20,344 nt of DNA from Bryobacterales bacterium. GTDB taxonomy: Bacteria; Acidobacteriota; Terriglobia; Bryobacterales; Bryobacteraceae. The stretch spans positions 501-20,844 of the forward strand of contig PKZC01000443.1 in the NCBI GenBank assembly GCA_003132905.1, given 5' to 3'. The notes beneath the pieces were generated by a model. That model had not been told where the DNA came from and did not search any database. It was given only the letters and a program-made list of their open reading frames with translations. The stretch's first letter is position 1. Each line of letters opens with the position of its first letter. Positions 1-6,696 of this stretch are shown here, in pieces. The position numbers and the translations under genes are program-made.

Positions 1-528
1 AAACAAGATGCAGCGCTCGGTTAACAGCCTGTCTTCCGGACCGTCGGAGGGATGCTTTGCCTGCTCGGCGCGAAACGCGTCAAACCTTTTCTGCGCTTCG
101 GGCGTGAAGGGCGGAACTCGTCCATCCGGCGGATCCATGACCAGCGAAGTCCGCATGGTCTTGGCTACGCGCGTTCCACGATCGGTCCAGAAATTGTTAT
201 AGGCGCGGCGTGCCAGGTCCGATGCGCCGCGTTCCCCTTCGATGAGATCGGTGTTTCCTTGTTGGATGCGCTGCTTCTCGAATGCAGCAGCTTCTTCGGG
301 CGTGAAAAATTGCTTCGATCCCAGTTGGGCGGGCCGCTGGAATGGCGTGACGGTCGCGTTGGTCCAGGTGCCCTGCAGATCGGGCTGGCCGTCTGGGGTT
401 CGTGGCACAGGCGTCTGGCCCACAACGCTTGCGCTCGCGAGCAATCCTAGCAGGGCGCAGTGCAGTAATGTCCGGCCCTTGACGTGCGGTGACGTGATGC
501 GCGGTGACGTGTTGCGTGGTGACGGCAC
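1..528 (-). CDS. Secreted protein with TPDGxPDLxGTW start (partial, 3' end outside window)
   Basis: The minus-strand frame is open from a GTG at 528 to the window edge (176 codons, no stop). A GGAGG Shine-Dalgarno sequence lies 5 nt before the GTG, which is why I chose this start although there is no ATG. Residues 1-15 form a short repeat (PSPRNTSPRITSPH). A signal peptide follows (KGRTLLHCALLGLLASASVVGQ, about 17-38), so the protein is exported. The mature part begins with TPDGQPDLQGTW and continues with FTPEEAAAFEKQRI and PPDGRVPPFTPEAQKRFDAF. This TPDGxPDLxGTW opening is, from memory, typical of a large family of uncharacterised secreted proteins expanded in Acidobacteriota. No catalytic residues can be named and the function is unknown. 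The coding call is strong, the family assignment moderate. Confidence 0.8.
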   Translation of the reverse strand, partial: MPSPRNTSPRITSPHVKGRTLLHCALLGLLASASVVGQTPVPRTPDGQPDLQGTWTNATVTPFQRPAQLGSKQFFTPEEAAAFEKQRIQQGNTDLIEGERGASDLARRAYNNFWTDRGTRVAKTMRTSLVMDPPDGRVPPFTPEAQKRFDAFRAEQAKHPSDGPEDRLLTERCILF

Positions 529-530
529 GT
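486..530. repeat. Three 15-bp direct repeats at the 5' end of the secreted-protein gene
   Basis: On the plus strand, gcggtgacgtgatgc (486-500) is followed by gcggtgacgtgttgc (501-515) and the degenerate gtggtgacggcacgt (516-530). The unit is a multiple of three. On the minus strand it adds repeated TSPR/TSPH pentapeptides ahead of the signal peptide without breaking the frame. Confidence 0.6.
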
Positions 531-533
531 GGT

Positions 534-538
534 CCTCC
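534..538 (-). promoter_or_regulatory. Shine-Dalgarno site GGAGG before the GTG start at 528
   Basis: The minus strand reads TTGGAGGACCACGTG. The GGAGG is 5 nt from the GTG, which supports GTG rather than an internal codon as the start of the secreted-protein gene. Confidence 0.6.
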
Positions 539-624
539 AACGGGTGAGTTTAGGTATAAACCAACCTCGAATGGAAGTCAAGCGGCTCTACATGAGTGAT
601 GAGCGGTTCGGAGCGTCGCGAGCG

Positions 625-978
625 TTAGGGCTGCTGCTGCGGAGAACGCCATGCGGCGCCGTTGGTCTCGGTAACGGGCCGGCGCGGAGCTTTCTTCTTC
701 TGAGCCGCCAAAACTCTCGCGGCCAGTGAATTACTGGCGTGAAGACGCATCGCCTCTTCAGTGAAGGTCAGAGCATTAAGCTCCTCGCCTTCCTCCCGAT
801 GCTCCAGGATGGCGCGGCACATGAGAGGCAGCTCTTGCAGGCGAATTCCATACGTCCGGCTCAAAGCCAGGTCCGCCCGGACCGTAAAGGGAGTTCGCAC
901 TCGATCCGCGGCGATTCCTTCAAAAGCGAAGACGCGGAATTCCCTGTCTTGCGTGAATCCTGTGAGAATAAACTGCAT
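625..978 (-). CDS. Conserved-looking small protein of unknown function (117 aa)
   Basis: I do not recognise a named family. Two consecutive ATGs (981 and 978) could start it. AAGGAG (986-991) lies 4 nt from the first and 7 nt from the second, so I prefer 978 (MQFILTGFTQ...). The first 75 residues look like a compact alpha/beta domain (FRVFAFEGIA, FTVRADLALSRTYGI, LQELPLMCRAILEH). The end is basic and probably disordered (AAQKKKAPRRPV, then SPQQQP). There is no signal peptide or membrane segment, so it is probably cytoplasmic. It starts 18-21 nt after the stop of the upstream 73-residue gene, so the two are probably one transcript. It could be an accessory protein of narrow distribution. The coding call is good; the function is unknown. 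Confidence 0.72.
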   Translation of the reverse strand: MQFILTGFTQDREFRVFAFEGIAADRVRTPFTVRADLALSRTYGIRLQELPLMCRAILEHREEGEELNALTFTEEAMRLHASNSLAARVLAAQKKKAPRRPVTETNGAAWRSPQQQP

Positions 979-999
979 CATTAGGCTCCTTGAGTCTCC

Positions 1000-1221
1000 T
1001 CAGACGGCGTACGGCACTCGCGCGGGCGACACCTTCTTCGCCCGATCGGAAACCAATCGCAAACGTTCTACCAGTTTCTTTCCCAGGTTTAGATCCGCGG
1101 GATTCACTTTATAGCCGGGGATCTTAGGGTCAATGAATTCTCTGCGGAACAGTTGATCGGCTGCCAGGGTGGTAAGCAGTCCCAATTCCTGTTCCGTGAA
1201 TTTGACCGAAATCATTGCCAT
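1000..1221 (-). CDS. Small helical protein of unknown function (73 aa)
   Basis: The start is ATG at 1221, with AAGGAG at 1233-1238. Its spacing of 11 nt is a little long, but no better start exists in frame. The protein (MAMISVKFTEQELGLLTTLAADQ, then LGKKLVERLRLVSDRAKKV) looks mostly helical and ends in a basic stretch. It has no signal peptide and no recognised domain. It lies directly upstream of the 117-residue gene on the same strand with an 18-nt gap, so co-expression is likely. A toxin-antitoxin or phage-like pair would fit the sizes, but no motif supports either. A sigma-70-like promoter at 1604-1632 is the nearest candidate for transcription. Confidence 0.68.
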   Translation of the reverse strand: MAMISVKFTEQELGLLTTLAADQLFRREFIDPKIPGYKVNPADLNLGKKLVERLRLVSDRAKKVSPARVPYAV

Positions 1222-1652
1222 GCGATTAGCTTCTCCTTCGTTCCGCGCCGCTCATTTCCAATAGCTGTTCCCATGAATGAGCAGCCGTCCATGACCTCGC
1301 TGCAACTCCAAGCGCCGGGACAGCCTCCAAAATTGAAGCGGACCACTCGGATTCTTCATTGGCCAGCGAATCATGGGCGCTTTCGAATCCGCTGCGATTG
1401 GCCGGTGACAGTCGCATACAGCCGTTTCCGAACCAGGCTGGCCGTCACTTCTGTGATCTGTAAGCTGTTGCATCTTTGAAATTTCACACTCGTCGTAATC
1501 CGTTGCATCGCCGGTCGTCGCGCTGGCCTAAGAGAGAAGAATCAGACCGGCTGACTTAGTTTCAGACGGTTTGCGAGTGGGCGAAATCGCTCAGACATTC
1601 ACTATTATCGGTTAATTTAGCATTAGAGTCAAGCAGCAGTGCTGTCGGAATC
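1222..1652. other. 431-bp intergenic region: promoter and long leader, no confident gene
   Basis: No convincing protein gene is seen here. On the minus strand it holds a strong promoter-like sequence near 1604-1632 and then about 375 nt before the 73-residue gene. Inside that leader are two short open frames: 1371-1508 (45 codons, MQRITTSVKFQ...) and 1226-1417 (63 codons, ending SWEQLLEMSGAERRRS). The second stops 4 nt before the ATG of the downstream gene. Neither has a good ribosome-binding site. The 1550-1690 part is visibly richer in A+T than the flanking genes. No clear intrinsic terminator was found after the kinase stop at 1653. Confidence 0.5.
1604..1632 (-). promoter_or_regulatory. 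Sigma-70-like promoter, TTGACT-17 bp-GATAAT
   Basis: The minus strand carries TTGACT (1632-1627) and GATAAT (1609-1604) separated by exactly 17 bp, each one base from consensus. Transcription would begin near 1597 and run towards the two small genes at 1221 and 978. It lies about 20 bp after the stop of the hybrid kinase, so it would give the small genes transcription separate from the kinase operon. This is by eye only; no start-site data. Confidence 0.55.
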
Positions 1653-4160
1653 TCAGTCTAGTTTACTTAATTCAGTTAACCCGCCATGAACGTGGGCTTC
1701 ACCGTCGGCACCGGGAGCTACGCCCTCGTTTCTATTGCCGTAGGTTTGCACGATCTTGGACAAATCGGCGGAACGGATTGGCTTAGAGAGATAGGCATCC
1801 ATTCCCGCTTCCAGGCACCTGTCCTGGTCACCCTTCATGGCATGCGCCGTCAAGGCAATGATAGGGATATGCGCCTTGGTAATCTTCTCGATTTCGCGAA
1901 TCGTTCGTGCGGCTTCCAACCCGTCCATTTCAGGCATCTGAACATCCATGAGAACCAGGTCGAAATTAGCTGTCGCGAGGGCCTCCAAGGCTTCCCGTCC
2001 ATTCCCCCCTAGGACAACCTCGTGTCCTTCCTTCTCCAGAATGCGCTGGGCCAGGCGCTGGTTCACGAAGTTATCCTCTGCCAAAAGAATCCGCAATCGG
2101 AATCCCTGCAGCGCTGCGCGGAAGGAATCGGGAATGAATGGCGCGGCGCTATCTTGGAGCGCGTTCTGTTGCCCCAGCGTCTTTTTTATAACATCCCGAA
2201 GTTCTTCCCTGCGGACCGGCTTCAGCAAGTAGTTCGAGACGCCGAGCTTGCGTGCGCGCTCCAAGTCGCCAGGGCGTTCCCCGGAAGTAAGCATGAGAAT
2301 GGTTGCACCCGCGCGGTAAGGCGACTGCTGGATCTTTGCGGCGAGTTGAAACCCGTCCATCTCGGGCATATGGACGTCGGTAATGATGAGTGCGAACGGA
2401 TTTGCCGTCTCAAACGCTCGCCGGATCAAAGCGATCGCTTCCGAACCACTTGCTGCCGACACTGGCTTCATGCCCCACCGCCACAGGACATCACTGAGGA
2501 TACGGCGATTGGTGACATTGTCATCCACCACCAACACGGATAGCCCGTCAAACGAGGGTTGGTCTTCGAGCGGTATGGACGCTGGTGCGGCGCCGAAGCG
2601 GGCCGTGAAATGGAATGAGCTTCCCACGCCCGGTGTACTGTCCACCCACATTCTGCCTTGCATGGCTTCCACCAATCGCGCCGAGATGCTCAATCCCAGC
2701 CCTGTTCCCCCGTACTTTCGTGTCATAGACCCATCGGCCTGAGAAAACGCACCGAAGATGAGCCTCTGCTTTTCAGGGGCAATTCCGATGCCTGTATCGC
2801 GAATGATGAAGTGCAGGCGCATATCATTTGGCGAGCTCTCTTGCAGTGCGTCACTTGGTTCCAGGCCGTCAAGTGGTTCTAGAGCGTCAAGTGGCTCTAG
2901 AGCAACGATGAGAGCCACTTCTCCGGCCTGGGTGAATTTGATGGCATTACCCAGCAGATTCACGATCACCTGGCGGATCCGGACCTGATCGCCCACCAGG
3001 TAGTCGGGCACATCCGATTTCCACTCGCACAACAATTCCAGACCTTTCTCATGCGCGGCCACCGCCAAGGTGCGTACCGCCTCGTCGATAACGACCCGGA
3101 CATTGAACCGAACCAGATCCAGTTCCAGCCGGCCCGCTTCGATTTTCGAAAAGTCCAAAATGTCGTTGATGATGGTGAGCAGCGAGTCCGCCGAGCTCCT
3201 GACGGTATTTAAGTACTCCCTCTGTTCTGGCGTGAGTCTTGAGTCCAGCACCAGTTCGGTCATGCCGATCACCCCATTCATCGGAGTTCGGATCTCGTGA
3301 CTCATATTGGCCAGGAATTCACTTTTGGCGCGGTTGCCGGCCTCGGCTTTTTCCTTGGCCGCCGACAATGCCGAGTTGGCGGAAACCAGTTCCGCCGTAC
3401 GGGCCGTAACTTCCTGCTCCAAGCGGTCCCGATGGTCCAACAATTCCCGGTCTCTTTCCTGAATCTCGGCCAGCATCGCATTGAACGAATCGGTAAGTTG
3501 ACCCAGGTCGTCATCCGCCGTCTTTACGGCCCGAACGCCAAAATCTTTCTGAAGGGAAACGGCTTGGGCCGTGCGCGCCAGCCGAGCGATGGGTTCAGAG
3601 ATGGCGGTCTGCAACCGGGCGGAAACGATGAATGCCAGCACCAGCGCCACCACCAGGATGACGATTACCAGCAGCGTGAACTCCCGAAGTTTGGAATTGA
3701 CGTCGCCCAAATCCGACTCCAGATAGATGCCGCCGATCACCTGGCGCTCCAGCAGGATTCCCTGAAATATCCGGAGCCGGTTATTGTCGAACCACCAGCG
3801 ATCTGCCTTCAGCTCGAAGCTCGGCGGAATGGCGGCGTCCGGATCGCGCCGGTAGCTGGCCAAGATATGGCCATCGGCGGCGTATAGGGCCGCCGTGGCG
3901 ATGGAACGCTTCGCTCTCAATCCGGAAAGCAGCTCTTGCGCGGTCTTGCGGTCGCCAAAACTGAGCGCTGCGGTACTGTTGTCGCCGGTAATCTCAGCCA
4001 ATACCGTCAGGTCCCGCCGTAAGGAATCGCGCTGCATGTAGTGATGCGACATCAGGATCGCCGCGCAGGCGATAGTTAATGCGGCGCCCACGGTGAGCAT
4101 CACTATCAGCCGCAGCTTGTGACGAATTGGCAGATCTCGATAACGGGCTGGCCAGTTCAT
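1653..4160 (-). CDS. CHASE8-HAMP hybrid histidine kinase with two receiver domains
   Basis: An 835-residue inner-membrane sensor kinase. Order: TM1 (about 16-37); periplasmic CHASE8-like sensor (about 40-158, containing [24 protein letters not shown]); TM2 (161-183); HAMP (about 184-236); coiled linker (237-275); HisKA with [19 protein letters not shown], phospho-acceptor H288; HATPase with NLLGNAIKF (N405), DTGIGI (455-460) and [10 protein letters not shown] (482-491); receiver 1 (D595, K647); receiver 2 (D739, K793). All key residues are present, so kinase and both receivers should be active. There is no Hpt or DNA-binding domain; output must go to a separate protein. Its ATG overlaps the YfiR stop in ATGA (4157-4160). 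An acidic LEPLDA-type repeat (421-438) sits between the N and G1 boxes. CHASE8 is the sensor of the diguanylate cyclase YfiN, which YfiR controls in Pseudomonas. This suggests, as inference, that the neighbouring YfiR protein controls this kinase. Confidence 0.95.
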   Translation of the reverse strand: MNWPARYRDLPIRHKLRLIVMLTVGAALTIACAAILMSHHYMQRDSLRRDLTVLAEITGDNSTAALSFGDRKTAQELLSGLRAKRSIATAALYAADGHILASYRRDPDAAIPPSFELKADRWWFDNNRLRIFQGILLERQVIGGIYLESDLGDVNSKLREFTLLVIVILVVALVLAFIVSARLQTAISEPIARLARTAQAVSLQKDFGVRAVKTADDDLGQLTDSFNAMLAEIQERDRELLDHRDRLEQEVTARTAELVSANSALSAAKEKAEAGNRAKSEFLANMSHEIRTPMNGVIGMTELVLDSRLTPEQREYLNTVRSSADSLLTIINDILDFSKIEAGRLELDLVRFNVRVVIDEAVRTLAVAAHEKGLELLCEWKSDVPDYLVGDQVRIRQVIVNLLGNAIKFTQAGEVALIVALEPLDALEPLDGLEPSDALQESSPNDMRLHFIIRDTGIGIAPEKQRLIFGAFSQADGSMTRKYGGTGLGLSISARLVEAMQGRMWVDSTPGVGSSFHFTARFGAAPASIPLEDQPSFDGLSVLVVDDNVTNRRILSDVLWRWGMKPVSAASGSEAIALIRRAFETANPFALIITDVHMPEMDGFQLAAKIQQSPYRAGATILMLTSGERPGDLERARKLGVSNYLLKPVRREELRDVIKKTLGQQNALQDSAAPFIPDSFRAALQGFRLRILLAEDNFVNQRLAQRILEKEGHEVVLGGNGREALEALATANFDLVLMDVQMPEMDGLEAARTIREIEKITKAHIPIIALTAHAMKGDQDRCLEAGMDAYLSKPIRSADLSKIVQTYGNRNEGVAPGADGEAHVHGGLTELSKLD
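2849..2902. repeat. Three 18-bp tandem repeats inside the kinase ATPase domain
   Basis: Copies are at 2849-2866 (diverged), 2867-2884 and 2885-2902; the last two differ at one base (cgtcaagtggYtctagag). Read on the minus strand they encode [12 protein letters not shown] and LEPSDA. The unit is six codons, so copy-number change keeps the frame. Confidence 0.85.
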
Positions 4161-4699
4161 CGGATTTTCTCGGTCTTTACGATTTGCGCCAAGCTGAGGA
4201 GTTTGGAACTGATTTGGAGTTGCGCATGCTCAGCGGCGCTCACGTTGATCTCGAAACGAACATGGCCGCCATCGAGTTTGAAGTTAATCACGCCTCCGGC
4301 CGAGGCGAAACCCTGGGCTTCACCCACCGTCAGGATTCTCGCCGGATTTGCGTTTCCATAGAGTGAGTGGAAATGCTTGCCCTCCGACGAGCTGATAAAG
4401 AGAATCTGGCAGGAACTGGCCTCCTCCAAGCCGGTTACTTTCCGAAAGGCAAACGCTCGGCCTTCAATCGACTTTCCGCGCATGACGTCCTCTAATGCGC
4501 TTCCAAACGGATTGTGCCCCAGCACGCAAACCGCGATCGGATCCTGCGGCGTCTTAAACGCCTGGGCGGGCCATTCCACGAATTTGGCGAAGTTATACAG
4601 GAACGCTGCCTTCACCTGGTATTCTTCGACCTCTTGCGCAGGCGCGCGGGCTGCGAGCAACATCGCAATGATGGCTGTCGTGAATATCCGAAGTGTCAT
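4157..4699 (-). CDS. YfiR family (DUF4154) periplasmic protein
   Basis: A secreted protein of 180 residues. The signal peptide is [22 protein letters not shown]. The mature part has the YfiR hallmarks [63 protein letters not shown] and [12 protein letters not shown]. Two cysteines (58 and 96 from this start, 38 apart) could form the disulfide known to stabilise Pseudomonas YfiR. In that system YfiR binds the periplasmic sensor of YfiN and holds it off until outer-membrane or redox cues release it. I chose ATG 4699, which overlaps the receptor stop as TGATG. A GTG at 4711 would add four residues and overlap the receptor by 13 nt. It lies between a TonB receptor and a CHASE8 kinase with overlaps on both sides, which argues for co-translation and for a role as the periplasmic link between them. 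Confidence 0.92.
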   Translation of the reverse strand: MTLRIFTTAIIAMLLAARAPAQEVEEYQVKAAFLYNFAKFVEWPAQAFKTPQDPIAVCVLGHNPFGSALEDVMRGKSIEGRAFAFRKVTGLEEASSCQILFISSSEGKHFHSLYGNANPARILTVGEAQGFASAGGVINFKLDGGHVRFEINVSAAEHAQLQISSKLLSLAQIVKTEKIR

Positions 4700-6696
4700 C
4701 AGAAGCGCCACGTCACCTTTCCGAACACGCTTCGCTCCACCAGCGTATGGTTCAGTGGATAAAATGTGTCTGAAAACTCAGCATGGCGGGGCGTCAAAAG
4801 ATTCTGTCCCACAACACTGAACTCAACAAATTCGCCCAGCCGCCAACCGATTCGGCTGTCCAATCGCACGTACGCCGGAATATTTCCCGTGGCCAATTTG
4901 CTGACATATGCCACTGTGTTGTCCCATTCCAGATGCCGCGGCAGGTCGAGCCGCGATCTCACCTGAAATTGGTGATTGGGGGACACGCCTGGCGGCGGAT
5001 TGAGTGTGGATGAATCTCCATCTACGTGCAGATGAAAGTAGGAATAGCCTGGCATGACGCGCCAACGGCTGGTCACATTCCAATTGCCGGAGAATTCCGC
5101 GCCATAAGTCCGGGCTTCCGCGCCGTTCACAAAGGTAGACGGCAGAATCAGATACGGAACGCCTTGCTGAGTGATCAGGTACGGCGGCAGCGCTGCTATG
5201 GATTCCAGGTTCCGATAGAGACTGACAAAACCAGTCACATCCAACGAGAGCCGCTTGCTGGCCTGCGCGCGATACCCGGTCTCGAAATCACGGAGCTCTT
5301 CGGCTTTGATATTTGGGTTGCCGAGTGCTTGTAGTATCGCGACAGTGGCGCCGAGCGGCACAGCCGCTACGTCGTTTTGAATGCCGACATCCACGGAACT
5401 GGGCTCACGGATGGCGCGCGAAGCCGAAAACCACACTGTTTGCTTCTCCCTTGGTGTCCAGACCAACTGCGCGCTCGGTTCGAATTCCAATCCGGTAAAC
5501 GAGTTGTGCTCCACTTTGGAACCGATGGTAAATGACAGTGAATTCGTGACCCTCAGCTCGTCTTCGAGGAAGGCGCTGAAGAGATGATCCATACGGTGCT
5601 GGGGAACCAGCGTAAAGTCATATCCACTCCCATAATCGCTATCGATCACGCGCGCTCCCAAGCCCCATACAATGTCGTTTCGCGACCATAGCGAGAGATG
5701 ATCTTGAAAGTCGGCATCCACAGTGTTCTGCGCGTCAAGGAATCCAAGATCGAGATGCCGCGAGTAATCGTCGTAGACTTCGAGCGACATCTCGGATCCA
5801 TTCGCAAGCGTCCGATTCCAGCGTCCCAGAACATTAGCCGCCGTCGCCCGAAGCGGATCGTTGAACGTCTTCTCGAGTGGAAGAGCGTTGTCGAAAAGCG
5901 TTGTGATTGTCTGGCTCTCGTCGGTTTTGAGAAAATCTCCCTGCACCGTTAGAGTGTCGCGCGGAGTGAGATTCCAGTCCGACCGGAAACCGGCATGACC
6001 GGCCATCCATCCATCCGCCGCCTGTTGGCCGCTCGGGAATACTGAATTGCCTACATCGAAGTAGCGACCGAAGACCCGGTAATCGCCGTTCTGGCCGATT
6101 TGGCCCCCATATTGAACCAAACCATCGGCGCGATCTTCCGATCCCGTGCCGGCCGCAAGAAGACCACCCTGGGTGGACTGCGCGTTCTTCGTGATGATAT
6201 TGATCACACCGTTCACTGCGTTTGCGCCCCACACCGTGCCCCCAGGACCGCGGATTACTTCGATGCGCTCGATATCCTCCAGCGGCACATCCACCATGTC
6301 CCAGAAGACGCCCGAAAAGGACGGGCTATAAACCGAGCGGCCATCAATCAGAACCAGAACCTTGTTGGCGTGCTGATCGCTGAATCCCCGAATACTGATG
6401 GCCCATCGATTGGCATCGACACGCGCCACATCCACGCCAGGCGCCAGGCGCAGCAGGTCGGGAATATTGGTCGCGCCCGAGCGCCGGATATCTTCCTGCG
6501 TGATTACAAAGATCGCCGCTCCGGTCTTCGACAGCTTCTGCTCTTTCTTCGAAACGGAGGTCACCTCTAGGTTCATCAGATCTTCCAGGCTGGCTTGGGA
6601 TAAGTCGGGCGACGGAGATTGGCCGAGCAAGCCGTCGCAGAAAATGAGGACGACGGCGGTTGCAAGCATATACCGGCGAGAAATTAGAATCGCCAT
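4699..6696 (-). CDS. TonB-dependent outer-membrane receptor (second of a tandem pair)
   Basis: 665 residues. The signal peptide ends near GLLGQ (about 22-26). A conserved N-terminal linker, SLEDLMNLEVTSVSKKEQ, follows. The plug is about 55-170, with ITQEDIRRSGATNIPDLLR, ISIRGF, VLVLIDGRSVYS and IERIEVIRGPGGTVWGANAV. The rest is a 22-strand-type barrel with many alternating strands. It ends in KVTWRF, an aromatic C-terminus expected for BAM-assembled barrels. The substrate cannot be told. The start is ATG 6696, with a strong GGAGG 5 nt upstream lying inside the end of the preceding receptor gene (13-nt overlap). It shares 50 of 53 residues with the upstream paralogue over the linker and early plug but diverges in the barrel, suggesting the same downstream partner and a different ligand. 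Being fused by overlap to yfiR-like and kinase genes points to a sensory rather than purely transport job. Confidence 0.95.
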   Translation of the reverse strand: MAILISRRYMLATAVVLIFCDGLLGQSPSPDLSQASLEDLMNLEVTSVSKKEQKLSKTGAAIFVITQEDIRRSGATNIPDLLRLAPGVDVARVDANRWAISIRGFSDQHANKVLVLIDGRSVYSPSFSGVFWDMVDVPLEDIERIEVIRGPGGTVWGANAVNGVINIITKNAQSTQGGLLAAGTGSEDRADGLVQYGGQIGQNGDYRVFGRYFDVGNSVFPSGQQAADGWMAGHAGFRSDWNLTPRDTLTVQGDFLKTDESQTITTLFDNALPLEKTFNDPLRATAANVLGRWNRTLANGSEMSLEVYDDYSRHLDLGFLDAQNTVDADFQDHLSLWSRNDIVWGLGARVIDSDYGSGYDFTLVPQHRMDHLFSAFLEDELRVTNSLSFTIGSKVEHNSFTGLEFEPSAQLVWTPREKQTVWFSASRAIREPSSVDVGIQNDVAAVPLGATVAILQALGNPNIKAEELRDFETGYRAQASKRLSLDVTGFVSLYRNLESIAALPPYLITQQGVPYLILPSTFVNGAEARTYGAEFSGNWNVTSRWRVMPGYSYFHLHVDGDSSTLNPPPGVSPNHQFQVRSRLDLPRHLEWDNTVAYVSKLATGNIPAYVRLDSRIGWRLGEFVEFSVVGQNLLTPRHAEFSDTFYPLNHTLVERSVFGKVTWRF

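Noticed and set aside
625..1221. Calling the two small genes a toxin-antitoxin pair
   Set aside because: Sizes and spacing would fit, but neither protein shows a known toxin fold motif or antitoxin DNA-binding motif, so the label would be guesswork.
1510..1562. Possible terminator hairpin after the kinase operon (GCCGGT and ACCGGC)
   Set aside because: The 6-bp arms are separated by roughly 30 nt and no T tract follows on the minus strand, so it does not meet the form of an intrinsic terminator.
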